From contig NZ_VTHK01000071.1 of NCBI RefSeq assembly GCF_009765355.1, positions 1-40,163 on the forward strand: a stretch of 40,163 nt of DNA. The letters run 5' to 3'. The notes under the pieces are model-generated. The model was not told the DNA's origin. It worked only from the letters and a program-made list of their open reading frames with translations, and made no database searches. Positions within the stretch are counted from its first letter, which is position 1; the number at the start of each line of letters is the position of its first letter. The position numbers and the translations under genes are program-made. Of the stretch, positions 7,899-15,366 are shown piece by piece. The DNA comes from Amycolatopsis anabasis. Lineage in GTDB: Bacteria; Actinomycetota; Actinomycetes; Mycobacteriales; Pseudonocardiaceae.

Positions 7899-8482
7899 GA
7901 CCGCTCGGCTTCCGCGTTCCCGTCGGGCACCGGGGATGCCTCGTCGACGACGGCGTTGATGGACCGGCGCATCTCGGAAAGATGGACGCGGGCGAACGGG
8001 TCGCCGAGGTACGCGCGGCGCCCACTGTCCAGCAACGCGGCGGCGAACAGGTCGTCCTCGTTCGGGCCGATGTCGATGCCGAACTCGGTGGCCAGGTAGT
8101 GGGCGGCCTGCTCCAGGCTGACCTGCTTGCGTGCGGTGTCGCTCGGGATCGGCGTGATCTTGAGCTTGGCGAGGTCGGGCTTGTCGAGCCCGAACACGTC
8201 CAGCGCCGTGACCACGGCCTGCTCCGCGAGGTCCTCCTCCTCGGGCTCTCGGTACAGCGTGAACTCGTGGACCTCGCGGCCTTCCGACCGGTAGACGCCC
8301 TTTTTCGCCTGGCACGCGTGGTAGGCGGTGTCGTCGCCGCCGTACTCGATGAAATGCCGGATCTCCATCGAGGATTCGGTAAGGGGCGGGTTTTCCCCGG
8401 TCTTCTTATCCGGTTCTGGCCCGACGATAAGAACGTGCACTTCTACGAGGCCGGGCGCTAGCACCCTCGGCTGTGTTCTCAC
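7895..8482 (-). CDS. First gene of the STAND/LuxR operon, hypothetical
   Basis: 195 residues from GTG 8482, chosen because GGAGGAAA lies about 8 bases upstream. An upstream TTG at 8524 in the same frame lacks such a site. The protein is acidic. Recognisable stretches are EVHVLIVGPEPD, MEIRHFIEYGGDDTAYHACQ and EFTLYREPEEEDLAEQAVVT, with a C-terminal helical part. No family was recognised. It opens a run of ten genes (8482 down to 2708) joined by 4-base overlaps or short gaps, so the whole set is probably one transcript. Confidence 0.65.
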   Translation of the reverse strand: MRTQPRVLAPGLVEVHVLIVGPEPDKKTGENPPLTESSMEIRHFIEYGGDDTAYHACQAKKGVYRSEGREVHEFTLYREPEEEDLAEQAVVTALDVFGLDKPDLAKLKITPIPSDTARKQVSLEQAAHYLATEFGIDIGPNEDDLFAAALLDSGRRAYLGDPFARVHLSEMRRSINAVVDEASPVPDGNAEAERS

Positions 8483-8676
8483 GAGTTCATTTCCTCCGGT
8501 TTCGCGTTTTCCGTTGCGTGGCAAAGCGGGTCTGGGTGGCGAGGACCACCGGCCGCATGGTGATGGCGAACCGGCGAACCTCCGGGGCGGTTCGCCGCGG
8601 CGGGTGATCCTCGCCTTCGCAGGGCAGGCAGACCTACTGGGACCGCCGCCGAGGTCGTGCCTGCCGTGGCTGGAGG
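8483..8676. other. Non-coding leader region upstream of the STAND/LuxR operon
   Basis: Together with 8776-8938 this is a gap of more than 500 bases between the operon start and the protease terminator. I see no convincing gene on either strand. Its notable contents are the nested repeats at 8677-8775 and the palindrome at 8939-8983, listed separately. The operon promoter should lie here, but no clear -35/-10 pair can be assigned by eye. Confidence 0.6.
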
Positions 8677-8775
8677 GGCGGAACCCAGGTCCTGGGTGTG
8701 ATCAGGCCCTCACCGGGGCGTCATGATCCGGTCCTCACCGTGGGCCCGAATCCGCGGTGTGACCTGGGTTCCGCC
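8677..8775. repeat. 15-bp perfect inverted repeat enclosing two 17-bp direct repeats
   Basis: GGCGGAACCCAGGTC (8677-8691) is exactly repeated in inverse as GACCTGGGTTCCGCC (8761-8775), with a 69-base spacer. Inside are two direct repeats, TGATCAGGCCCTCACCG (8699-8715) and TGATCCGGTCCTCACCG (8724-8740), 15 of 17 identical and 25 bases apart. CCCAGGTCCTGGG (8684-8696) is also a palindrome. The arrangement could be an RNA structure, a recombinase or replication-protein site, or the ends of a very small element. Confidence 0.7.
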
Positions 8776-8938
8776 GGGGAGCGACCTGCCGAGCGCCGCC
8801 CGGCCACGTTGGGGATCGCCCTGTGAGCCGAGGGGTGCTGCGTGCGGGTCGCGGGTTGGGCCCCCGTCCGGCCTCGAGGAGAGCTTTCGCTCGAGACCGG
8901 AGGGGAGACTGCATTCCGGGCACGTTTCCTTTCTTAAA

Positions 8939-8983
8939 CAATGCATATTGTCTAACATTTAAAACCTTAGACAATGTGCATTG
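8939..8983. promoter_or_regulatory. AT-rich 17-bp inverted repeat, probable operator
   Basis: CAATGCATATTGTCTAA (8939-8955) pairs with TTAGACAATGTGCATTG (8967-8983), with one mismatch and an 11-base spacer. It is strikingly AT-rich for this genome. Half-sites such as TTGTCTAA/TTAGACAA are typical of dimeric repressor operators. It lies about 460 bases upstream of the operon start at 8482 and just downstream of the protease terminator. The regulator is unknown. Confidence 0.5.
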
Positions 8984-9015
8984 CGTTAACAACAAGCATT
9001 TACCCGATACAAAAG

Positions 9016-9059
9016 GCGGGCACGCCATCTCCGCGCCATTCCCCCGATGACGTGCCCGC
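9016..9059 (-). terminator. Rho-independent-type terminator of the protease gene
   Basis: GCGGGCACG (9016-9024) pairs with CGTGCCCGC (9051-9059) around a 26-base loop that can fold further. On the minus strand the stem is followed by CTTTTG. It sits 8 bases beyond the protease stop. Confidence 0.6.
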
Positions 9060-9067
9060 GTATTCAT

Positions 9068-10147
9068 TTACAATCCCGCCGCAGTCAATTCACGATTCGC
9101 GGCCGAGACACCCGGCGGCAGCTGGAAGACGACCTGCTTCATCCACGGCAGGTACGCCGACAGGTCGGTGTAGACGGCGGGGGTCGCGCCGCAGAGCTGT
9201 TCGCCCGCGCCGCGGCTGGTCAGGCCGACCACGACCCGCCAATCATCACCCTGCTGCTGGAGCCCGCCGGTGCCGGAGTCGCCGTTGCACGGGCCGCCGA
9301 ACGCATCGGCCAGGCAGTACTCGCCCTCGCCGATGCCCGCCGCCGCGCACTCGGACGGGTCGAGGAACGGGACGTCGATCTGCCGCAGCCGCATCGGCAG
9401 CTTGTCGCTGCGGTCGGGAGTGGTGTAGCCCCAGCCGATCTCCCGCATCAACCTCTGCCGGTCGGCGGGCAGGACCAGCGCGGGTTTCAGGTTGACCGGC
9501 CCGGACAGGCGCAGCAGCGCGACATCACCGGGACCGGTCCACCCCCAGGACGGGTGCCGGACGATCTGGGAGATGCCGACGACCACGCCGCCGTGCTTGC
9601 GGTCCAGCGAACCGAACCGGATCCGGAACTGCGCCGGGTCGGTCCAGTCGATCCCCTCGGTGCGGGTGCGCGAGGCGAGCGACACCAGGCTGGCCTGGGC
9701 CGGGTTCTCGGCCCGGCCGCCGAGCGCCGAGGCAGGCATGTTGTCCACGCAGTGCGCGGCGGTGACCGCCCACTGCCCGTACCTGTCACCGAGCCACCCG
9801 GTGATCAGGCTCGCGCCGCAGCTGTGGAAGCCGTCCTCGCCCTTGTAGCGCTTGACCTGCAGCGACCCGACGAACGAGTAAGGCTGCTTGACCTCCTCGC
9901 CGCCGACGATCATCGGCGACACATCGCCGCCGCCCTCGGGGTTCGCCGCCGCGCGAAGGGCCAGCGGGTCAGCCGGGATGCCCGGACCCGGCTGACCCTG
10001 CTGGTCGTGCGCCAGGCCGGCGGCCTGGCTGATGGCGGCCGGGGCCTCCGGCGCGGTCGCGTCCGGACTGGACACCACGACTCCGGTGGTCAAACCCGCC
10101 GCCACCGCGGCGACGCCCGCGACGAGTATCGCGATTCTCTTCTTCAC
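9068..10147 (-). CDS. Secreted trypsin-like serine protease (S1 family)
   Basis: 359 residues from GTG 10147; AGAGAGG lies 7 bases upstream, and a second in-frame GTG at 10153 is less well placed. The N-terminus MKKRIAILVAGVAAVAAG is a signal peptide. A propeptide-like segment ends at IVGG (residues 80-83), the classical mature N-terminus. Catalytic residues are visible: TAAHC (His about 132), Asp in GDVALLRL, and Ser in CNGDSGTGG. Cys pairs around His and Ser support an extracellular fold. GDSGTGG rather than GDSGGP is a mild variant. The gene follows a terminator, so it may have its own promoter in the short upstream gap. The substrate is unknown. Confidence 0.9.
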   Translation of the reverse strand: MKKRIAILVAGVAAVAAGLTTGVVVSSPDATAPEAPAAISQAAGLAHDQQGQPGPGIPADPLALRAAANPEGGGDVSPMIVGGEEVKQPYSFVGSLQVKRYKGEDGFHSCGASLITGWLGDRYGQWAVTAAHCVDNMPASALGGRAENPAQASLVSLASRTRTEGIDWTDPAQFRIRFGSLDRKHGGVVVGISQIVRHPSWGWTGPGDVALLRLSGPVNLKPALVLPADRQRLMREIGWGYTTPDRSDKLPMRLRQIDVPFLDPSECAAAGIGEGEYCLADAFGGPCNGDSGTGGLQQQGDDWRVVVGLTSRGAGEQLCGATPAVYTDLSAYLPWMKQVVFQLPPGVSAANRELTAAGL

Positions 10148-10183
10148 CTTCACCTCTCTATTTCTGTTGTGTGCCAACAAAAC

Positions 10184-10204
10184 TGCGAGCCGCAACGGCT
10201 CGCA
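10184..10204 (-). terminator. Hairpin terminator or attenuator before the protease gene
   Basis: TGCGAGCCG (10184-10192) and CGGCTCGCA (10196-10204) form a perfect 9-bp stem with a 3-base loop. On the minus strand it is followed by GTTTTGTTG. It lies 5 bases after the stop of the upstream gene and about 40 bases before the protease start, so it either ends the upstream operon or attenuates read-through. Confidence 0.6.
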
Positions 10205-10208
10205 GGCC

Positions 10209-10625
10209 TCAGGGCGGGACCGGGCCGTCGACCAGGCCGCCCTCACCGTCCGCGTCGATGCCACGGAGCGGGCCGGTGTCGTTGATCGGGTCGAGCGCGG
10301 GCGGCAGCTCGCCGAACCGCGCGATCCACCAGTTCGCAGCGGGGTCCGGTGCCTCGCCCTGGTCACGCGCGGGTGGCCTGCCAGAGGCGGGGAACCAGGT
10401 CGCCACGGCGAGCACGCAGCACTTCCGGCACAGCACCGGGGCGTTGCCGGGGCGTCCTTCCCAGACGGTGAGCACCCGCGCATGACACAACCCGCGATGC
10501 GGACCGCCCGCCCACACGATGTGGGTGAACTGGCGGTCCGCCGGGACGTGGGGCGCGGGCGTGCCGAACCAGACACCGGGGATGCCCCGGCCCGTGTCGA
10601 TCCAGCGGAAGGCATCACGCGACAT
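10209..10625 (-). CDS. Hypothetical protein with a CRKCC metal-site motif
   Basis: 138 residues from ATG 10625. The frame reads HIVWAGGPHRGLCHARVLTV and APVLCRKCCVLAVATWFP. A Cys/His cluster (C in GLCH and CRKCC) may bind zinc. The C-terminus is Pro/Asp/Gly-rich. Its start overlaps the preceding stop by 11 bases, and a terminator follows. The opposite reading in the protease frame is basic and unlike a protein. No family was recognised. Confidence 0.6.
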   Translation of the reverse strand: MSRDAFRWIDTGRGIPGVWFGTPAPHVPADRQFTHIVWAGGPHRGLCHARVLTVWEGRPGNAPVLCRKCCVLAVATWFPASGRPPARDQGEAPDPAANWWIARFGELPPALDPINDTGPLRGIDADGEGGLVDGPVPP

Positions 10626-11025
10626 CAGCCCTGCTCACCGACAGCGCCCGAACCTTCGCGGCCGCTTCGGCGGCACGACGTTCGGTACGTTCCCACGGCT
10701 GCGCGACCGTCGTGATCTCGCTGGGAACGAGGTTCGTCTCCACCCAGCGAAGCGTCGGTATACGGAACCGGACAGGGAAGGTGTAGCCGCGCCACCACCA
10801 CTCGTAGCGCAGGACCGTGCCCACGCGCTCCACACCCTCGTGGATGAACCGGACCTCGGTATCCGGCCAAGGGCGCTTGTTCGTCGGCTTGAACCGACCG
10901 AGCGCCTCCGCCTCGCCGGGCACAGCCATGCTGGCCGGTCGCTCATAGCCGCCGGGAAGGTCACGCTCGTCCGGCTCGTCGACCTGGAGATCCGCGAGCA
11001 AAGACGACAGCTCCCGGCCGCTCAT
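10615..11025 (-). CDS. Hypothetical protein
   Basis: 136 residues from ATG 11025, overlapping the upstream stop by 4 bases (ATGA). It begins MSGRELSSLLADLQVDEPDE. A core rich in Trp and Arg (VGTVLRYEWWWRGYTFPVRF) looks like a small beta-sheet domain, and the C-terminus is a helix (RTERRAAEAAAKVRALSV). It is translated together with its neighbours. No family was recognised. Confidence 0.65.
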   Translation of the reverse strand: MSGRELSSLLADLQVDEPDERDLPGGYERPASMAVPGEAEALGRFKPTNKRPWPDTEVRFIHEGVERVGTVLRYEWWWRGYTFPVRFRIPTLRWVETNLVPSEITTVAQPWERTERRAAEAAAKVRALSVSRADVA

Positions 11026-11270
11026 AGCGCCAGCCCCAAGGTCATCCTGCGCAGCTCGTCATCGAACCGCGACAGCTCCACCAGCGCGCCGTCCAGCGAC
11101 CGTTGACAGTGCGGGCAGTGCGGGCAGTCCGCGTCCGACGTAGGTCTCGCGGTCACGAACACGCCGCACACCGCGTCGATGACGCTCCCGGCCTCCGGCG
11201 TTGCTGGGCCCGTCAGGCCGGCGTGCTTCCTTCTGTCGACGCAATCCACCCAGAACACCGTCGTGCGCAT
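11022..11270 (-). CDS. Small zinc-binding hypothetical protein
   Basis: 82 residues from ATG 11270; a GTG at 11282 in the same frame adds four residues. MRTTVFWVDCVDRRKHAGL is followed by a double knuckle CPHCPHCQRS (about residues 52-61), a typical zinc site, and an acidic helix. It is the first gene of the three-gene run ending at 10209. Its upstream region shares the palindromes at 11383-11440 with the divergent regulator gene. Confidence 0.6.
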   Translation of the reverse strand: MRTTVFWVDCVDRRKHAGLTGPATPEAGSVIDAVCGVFVTARPTSDADCPHCPHCQRSLDGALVELSRFDDELRRMTLGLAL

Positions 11271-11382
11271 GTCCGTTCGCACCCGCCTTCGCCTCGAAGC
11301 AGCGGATCGCCGCAGTTCGCAAGGACGCTGTCTCCGGGGGAGCCAGCCACAGGTGCAGGGCGACTCACTACACTGCTCGCTT

Positions 11383-11440
11383 CGTCACGTGTTTCGTCCG
11401 TCACCTGTGCCGTCACAGGTTACGACCGTCACATGTGACG
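11383..11440. promoter_or_regulatory. Cluster of CGTCAC palindromes between divergent genes
   Basis: CGTCAC occurs at 11383, 11399, 11411 and 11427. Two dyads stand out: ACCTGTG-CCGT-CACAGGT (11403-11420) and the perfect 14-mer CGTCACATGTGACG (11427-11440). They lie between the minus-strand operon starting at 11270 and the plus-strand DUF5753 regulator starting at 11537, so the regulator may bind here and control both directions (inference). Confidence 0.6.
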
Positions 11441-11536
11441 CGCTAGTGGGTGTGCTGCGTCCGAATGAGTGATTCGTAAGCTTGGCTCCAGTTACCTACG
11501 GTGTCTCGGACGGACACCGATACGAGGAGGGCCCAG

Positions 11537-12409
11537 GTGGAGGTCACGTTCAGCGCCGACATCGCTCGTCGCGTCCTGATTTATCGGCTCCAGCAACTCG
11601 TCGCTGAAAAGCCCGTGAGCCAAGGCGTGATCGCTGAAGCGCTCGGCATGACGCGGACCGGGGTGACGAAGTTGCTGAACGGAACGAACCTGCCCTCCAA
11701 ACCAGCACTCAAGGTCTTGGCCCAGGACGTGTTCCATATCAGCCAAAAGGAACTGGCTGACCTGCAAGATCTGCTCGCCACGGCGAAGCTCAAGCCGAAG
11801 ACGAAGGGAGGACCGCCGCCCACGCGCACGAAGGACGACTTCACCCTCTTCATCGGGCTCGAAGCTCGAACGACTCACATCGAGAAGTTCGAGATGGCGG
11901 TAGTCACCGGGCTACTGCAGACCGATGACTACGCGCGGCGGATCATCTCGTATCACGCGTCGCTGACCGCAGGCATCGACATCGAGCAGGCCTTGGAGGT
12001 TCGACACGCGCGGCAGGCCGGAATTCTGCGGGACGAGAGCCCGACTGAACTCTGGTTTATCTGCGAGGAGCAAGCTCTCCGCCGACCGATCGGCGGGTCG
12101 AAGGTCATGGTCAAGCAGCTCGATCATCTGCTGGCCATGGCCGAGCGCCCCAACGTCACCTTCCAGGTGATCCCGCAGACTGTTGATGTTCACCCGGGAC
12201 TTTCGGGGTCGTTCACACTGTTGCGGTTCGAGGATGACCGCAGGGTGGTGTACGAGGAGACAATGAAGTCGGCCTACTACTACGGCCAGGCGCGCGACGT
12301 GGAGGAGTACGAGCGGTCGATGAACCATCTCCGGCACTGCGCTCTGAAGCCGAAGCAGTCGCGCGACCTCGCGCTGACGATCAGGAAGGAGTTCCACCAG
12401 GAGCGATGA
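11537..12409 (+). CDS. XRE-family helix-turn-helix regulator with DUF5753 domain
   Basis: 290 residues from GTG 11537, chosen over GTG 11501 because GAGGAGGGCC sits directly upstream. The N-terminal DNA-binding domain (VSQGVIAEALGMTRTGVTKL, about residues 28-47) is followed by the DUF5753 domain. Hallmarks of that domain are FIGLEARTTHIEKFEMAVVT, GLLQTDDYAR, the EELWFI-like PTELWFICEEQALRRPIGG, and VTFQVIPQTVDVHPGLSGSF. In actinomycetes these proteins regulate and pair with a DUF397 protein encoded just downstream, as here (4-base overlap). Some pairs behave like toxin-antitoxin or developmental switches (WhiJ-like). Confidence 0.9.
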   Translation: MEVTFSADIARRVLIYRLQQLVAEKPVSQGVIAEALGMTRTGVTKLLNGTNLPSKPALKVLAQDVFHISQKELADLQDLLATAKLKPKTKGGPPPTRTKDDFTLFIGLEARTTHIEKFEMAVVTGLLQTDDYARRIISYHASLTAGIDIEQALEVRHARQAGILRDESPTELWFICEEQALRRPIGGSKVMVKQLDHLLAMAERPNVTFQVIPQTVDVHPGLSGSFTLLRFEDDRRVVYEETMKSAYYYGQARDVEEYERSMNHLRHCALKPKQSRDLALTIRKEFHQER

Positions 12410-12624
12410 GACGACATCGAGAGATCACGAACTGGCGAAAGGCTCGCCGGAGCGTGCAGAACGGCGACTGTGTCGAGGTCGGCTGGACCACCGAAGTGGT
12501 CGGGTACCGCGACACCAAGCAGGCTGGACGCCAAACTGGCGCACAGCCGATGTTGCTGGTCAGCCTCGCGGCCCATGCCGCGTTCCTGGCCGCGATCCAG
12601 GCAGGCCGTGTCGACTCGGCCTGA
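12406..12624 (+). CDS. DUF397 small partner protein
   Basis: 72 residues from ATG 12406, overlapping the regulator stop by 4 bases. WRKARRSVQNGDCVEVGW (residues 10-27) and VGYRDTKQ are the DUF397 signature (W-x-K-x-S-x-x-x-x-C-VEV ... VRDSK). The C-terminus AAHAAFLAAIQAGRVD matches the usual W-x-x-F-L-x-x-V-x-x-G-x-F/V. DUF397 proteins act with the upstream XRE-DUF5753 protein, perhaps as antagonists. A long perfect terminator follows. Confidence 0.9.
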   Translation: MRRHREITNWRKARRSVQNGDCVEVGWTTEVVGYRDTKQAGRQTGAQPMLLVSLAAHAAFLAAIQAGRVDSA

Positions 12625-12637
12625 TCTTTTCGAGAAA

Positions 12638-12678
12638 GGCGAGGCCCCGGGCAAAGGTTGCTTGCCCGGGGCCTCGCC
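12638..12678 (+). terminator. Strong intrinsic terminator (17-bp perfect stem)
   Basis: GGCGAGGCCCCGGGCAA (12638-12654) pairs perfectly with TTGCCCGGGGCCTCGCC (12662-12678) over a 7-base loop, followed by CGTTTCG. It lies 13 bases after the DUF397 stop. Confidence 0.85.
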
Positions 12679-13311
12679 CGTTTCGCTGATCAGCGCGTGT
12701 TGCAACGGACGTCCGAACGGACATGTTGCCGATCGGCGTGCGCCCGGCGCAAGGTCCACACGCGTGTGTCACCCACGATTACCGCAGGTTGGCTGGCTGT
12801 GGCCGACGCGCCGACACGATGTAGGGAATTCCTGCCGTTCATCCACGGCGGCCCTGGTGCTGCGCTCCGCCGGGCGCATTTCGGCACCGGCGCGCGACCT
12901 CTCGACGGCCGTGATGATCTCCCGCGGTCACACCTACCGGCCTCGGCACAAGCACCCGGGCCGGTCGGCCCGGCCTGGGGCGGGTGGCGTGGGGCGGTGG
13001 CCAGGATCGCCATCGCGGTCTCGACGTCGACCAGCGCCGGGATCGGGACGCTGCGGATGTCGGCGCGCTAGGCCGCGAGCAGGGCGGCGAGCTCGGAACC
13101 GGTGTTCATGGGCGATACCTCGTACGGGGTGGGTCTAACGAATGTCGCGTGGTGATCAGCCCGCGTTACGCCGAACGGCCGTGCGGCGGACAACGTGTTG
13201 CGGTCGCCCGTCCGGGGGTTTCCCAAGCTGCAGCCGTCAGGTTCAGCATTGACCGCTACCCTCGCCGCTGCGTTGGCCGCCAACGATGGGGAGCTGGGGG
13301 AGGCGGGAGCC
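12679..13311. other. Gap with a broken minus-strand reading frame
   Basis: No intact gene was recognised. On the minus strand, ATG 13109 starts MNTGSELAALLAA. It stops at a TAG (13068-13070), and the same frame then continues RADIRSVPIPALVDVETAMA to about 13000, which looks coding before it degrades. This suggests a small gene with a nonsense mutation, or two unrelated pieces. The rest (12690-12990) is GC-rich with no recognisable feature. Confidence 0.35.
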
Positions 13312-13749
13312 ATGCGGGGCCAGGTGATCTACGTGGCCATCCCCGTGGACGGGCGCCTGGTGGTGCGCGAGGCCGACGAGGGCCTCGAGCGCCACGAGTG
13401 GGGTGTGCTGCAGGCCGGGCTGCTCGCCGCGATCCACGCCGACGTCGATCCTCTCCGCGGCCGCAGCAACGGGATCGCCCTGCCGGGCGGGTTGTGGGCG
13501 CGCATGGCCGACGACGCCGTACTCGATCGGAGTCGCTACCCGCGTAACCCGGTCGCGAGCAAGCTGCTCGCCGTACTCGGCGCCCCCGGCCGACGCTGCT
13601 TCGGCACGATCGTCCTCCTTCGCGAGGATCCCGAGACCGGGCTGATCACCTCACTCACCGACGAGCAGCTGGCCCAGGTTCGGAAGGCGCACGACCAGAT
13701 CCACCGCCGCGGTTCCGCGTCGGAACCAGCCAGGCCCGGACCCAGCTGA
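13312..13749 (+). CDS. Hypothetical protein
   Basis: 145 residues from ATG 13312, which has GGGGGAGGCGGGA just upstream; a longer in-frame start at 13195 has no such support. The sequence reads MRGQVIYVAIPVDGRLVVRE, then HEWGVLQAGLLAAIHADVD and SKLLAVLGAPGRRCFGTIVL. Alternating strands and helices indicate a compact alpha/beta fold, loosely like small DUF3846-type proteins on actinomycete mobile elements, but I cannot confirm the family. It ends before a terminator-like hairpin at 13900. Confidence 0.65.
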   Translation: MRGQVIYVAIPVDGRLVVREADEGLERHEWGVLQAGLLAAIHADVDPLRGRSNGIALPGGLWARMADDAVLDRSRYPRNPVASKLLAVLGAPGRRCFGTIVLLREDPETGLITSLTDEQLAQVRKAHDQIHRRGSASEPARPGPS

Positions 13750-13899
13750 AGCCGGAAGCGCGCACGGTCCGCAGGACTGGCGACGAAGTGCTCGACGACG
13801 CCAGCCCCAACATCACCCGATCGGGAACCGGCTTCGCGGACAAAGTCGCGTCATAGCCAGCTCCCTCGTTAGTGCCATGCATAGACAGACGCGCGAGAC

Positions 13900-13923
13900 C
13901 CCCGTACGCCAACGCGTACGGGG
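13900..13923 (+). terminator. Intrinsic terminator
   Basis: CCCCGTACGC (13900-13909) and GCGTACGGGG (13914-13923) form a perfect 10-bp stem with a CAAC loop, followed by TTTCTGCGTTT. It ends the transcript of the gene at 13312. The 150 bases before it hold no recognised gene. Confidence 0.8.
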
Positions 13924-14015
13924 TTTCTGCGTTTGTCCGGTAAGCGGGTGGGCTCCCCGATCTCCCCGAGGAGCCCACCCTTTTCGCCTCATCCGGGAAG
14001 GAGCCCCGGCGGACA

Positions 14016-14270
14016 ATGACGAAAACGAAAGAGCCCGGTGATCATGACGGGAAACTCCCAGATTGGTCACCAGACGGCCGACACGGCCTGCTCGGCCTGG
14101 CCAAGATGGTGCTGGGGGACTGGGCACCAGCCCTGCGCGCGGCCCTGCTGCTGATCATCCTCATCCTCGGCGCGGCCGCCCTCATCGCAGTCGTCTCGCC
14201 CTGGATCAGCATCCCCGTGCTCGGCGCCGGCGGATACTGGATCACCGCTCGCCGCGCCCGCCGCAAGTAG
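14016..14270 (+). CDS. Small single-gene membrane protein
   Basis: 84 residues from ATG 14016, preceded by GGGAAGGAG. A hydrophilic N-terminus (MTKTKEPGDHDGKLPDW) leads into two hydrophobic segments, LRAALLLIILILGAAALIAV (about residues 41-60) and ISIPVLGAGGYWIT, then a basic end ARRARRK. It lies between two strong terminators, so it is a single-gene transcript. No family was recognised. Confidence 0.65.
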   Translation: MTKTKEPGDHDGKLPDWSPDGRHGLLGLAKMVLGDWAPALRAALLLIILILGAAALIAVVSPWISIPVLGAGGYWITARRARRK

Positions 14271-14272
14271 TG

Positions 14273-14315
14273 GCGGGGCTCAGGGTTACCCGTGGCGGGT
14301 AACCTTGAGCCCCGC
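14273..14315 (+). terminator. Intrinsic terminator (20-bp stem)
   Basis: GCGGGGCTCAGGGTTACCCG (14273-14292) pairs with 14296-14315 with a single G-T mispair over a TGG loop, followed by AAATT. It begins 3 bases after the membrane-protein stop. Confidence 0.85.
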
Positions 14316-14447
14316 AAATTCAACCCGTACTGGTGTCCTTCAGCTTGCAATGTGCACGGCGGGAACAACACCGCCGATGGCTACGACGTTGCTAGGCCCG
14401 CACTCCTCGCCGGGGTTCTGAGGCTTCCCTTCCTGCACGGTGGTGGG

Positions 14448-14702
14448 TCAGTTGCCGCCGGGGCGTCCGGGTCCTGAGGCGGCCAGGCGGCGGAGGGCCT
14501 CGTCGGTGTCGAAGTTCACCTTGTCCCGTGCGGGGCGAACGCGTCGGGGCGGGATGTGCGGTTTGTTGATGGTGCCGAGCCGACGGATGTGGAAGGTTAG
14601 GTACGGCGATAGTCGAGCCAGTCCTCCCGCAGTGAGCGGCTCGCGGCGCGTCTGAGCTGGACAGCGGCCGTGGCAAGCTCCCGGCGTGATTAAACACTTC
14701 AC
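14448..14702 (-). pseudogene. Possible Tn3-type transposase C-terminal remnant
   Basis: The minus-strand frame contains LTAGGLARLSPYLTFHIRRL, which resembles the C-terminal LSPYxTEHIxRFG motif of Tn3-family transposases. The following residues (RVRPARDKVNFDTDEALRRL) do not clearly match, and no catalytic part is present. The region 14316-14685 otherwise holds nothing recognisable. Terminal repeats of a Tn3 element were not found. The call is weak. Confidence 0.25.
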
Positions 14703-15366
14703 GTCGAGTGTGTTCGTGTTCGCACATGTGAATGAGGTGTGGAAGCTGGGGTTGATCCGGCATCCTCGGCTTCAGCGGTGGATGAACCCTGGGGGCCACG
14801 TCGAACCGGGTGAGTCTGAGATCGATACGGCGGTTCGCGAGGTAGAGGAGGAGACCGGGCGGCGGGTGCGGTTGCTCCTACCGCCGGGTCCGGCGGTGCC
14901 CGCGCGCTTTCCGCGTGCTGTGCTGCCGATGCCGTGGTGGATCACCGAGCACTCGGTCCCCCCGGATTCTCGCTGTGCAGTGCGCCACACGCATGTGGAT
15001 CATCATTTCGTTGGGCTTGTTACAGATCCCACCGTGATGGTTCGGGCCGCGGAGCATCCGTTTCGGTGGGTTGGACAGGATCAGCTGGACGACCACGCGA
15101 TGTTCGCCGATACGCGGATTCTGGCCCGGCCGCTCTTCGAGCTGATGCCGTTGCTCAGTGCGACGACCACATCACCGGTGACGTCGAGACGGCCACGGTG
15201 GCAGGATTCGCCGCGGCTGAGACCGCCGACGACACTCTCAAGGGCGGCGCGGGCAACGACACCATCGTCGGCGAAGTCGACACCATCACGATCAACAGCG
15301 GTGCCCTCGTACTGCGGTCGGCCGATGACGACATCGACGGCGGGGACGGCGCCGACACCCTGGTAG
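14686..15366 (+). CDS. Nudix hydrolase, C-terminus running into an RTX remnant
   Basis: GTG 14686 begins MIKHFTSSVFVFAH. The Nudix box lies at residues about 36-58 (NPGGHVEPGES and REVEEETG), complete with catalytic Glu residues. HTHVDHHFVGLVTDP and PFRWVGQDQLDDHAMFADT follow the family pattern, and the natural end should be near residue 160 (LARPLFELMPLLS). After that the frame reads a low-complexity Arg/Thr/Pro tail through 15366, because the DNA there encodes calcium-binding repeats in another frame. The core enzyme looks intact; the roughly 70-residue tail is an artefact of the fusion. It would hydrolyse a nucleoside diphosphate derivative of unknown identity. Confidence 0.75.
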   Translation: MIKHFTSSVFVFAHVNEVWKLGLIRHPRLQRWMNPGGHVEPGESEIDTAVREVEEETGRRVRLLLPPGPAVPARFPRAVLPMPWWITEHSVPPDSRCAVRHTHVDHHFVGLVTDPTVMVRAAEHPFRWVGQDQLDDHAMFADTRILARPLFELMPLLSATTTSPVTSRRPRWQDSPRLRPPTTLSRAARATTPSSAKSTPSRSTAVPSYCGRPMTTSTAGTAPTPW

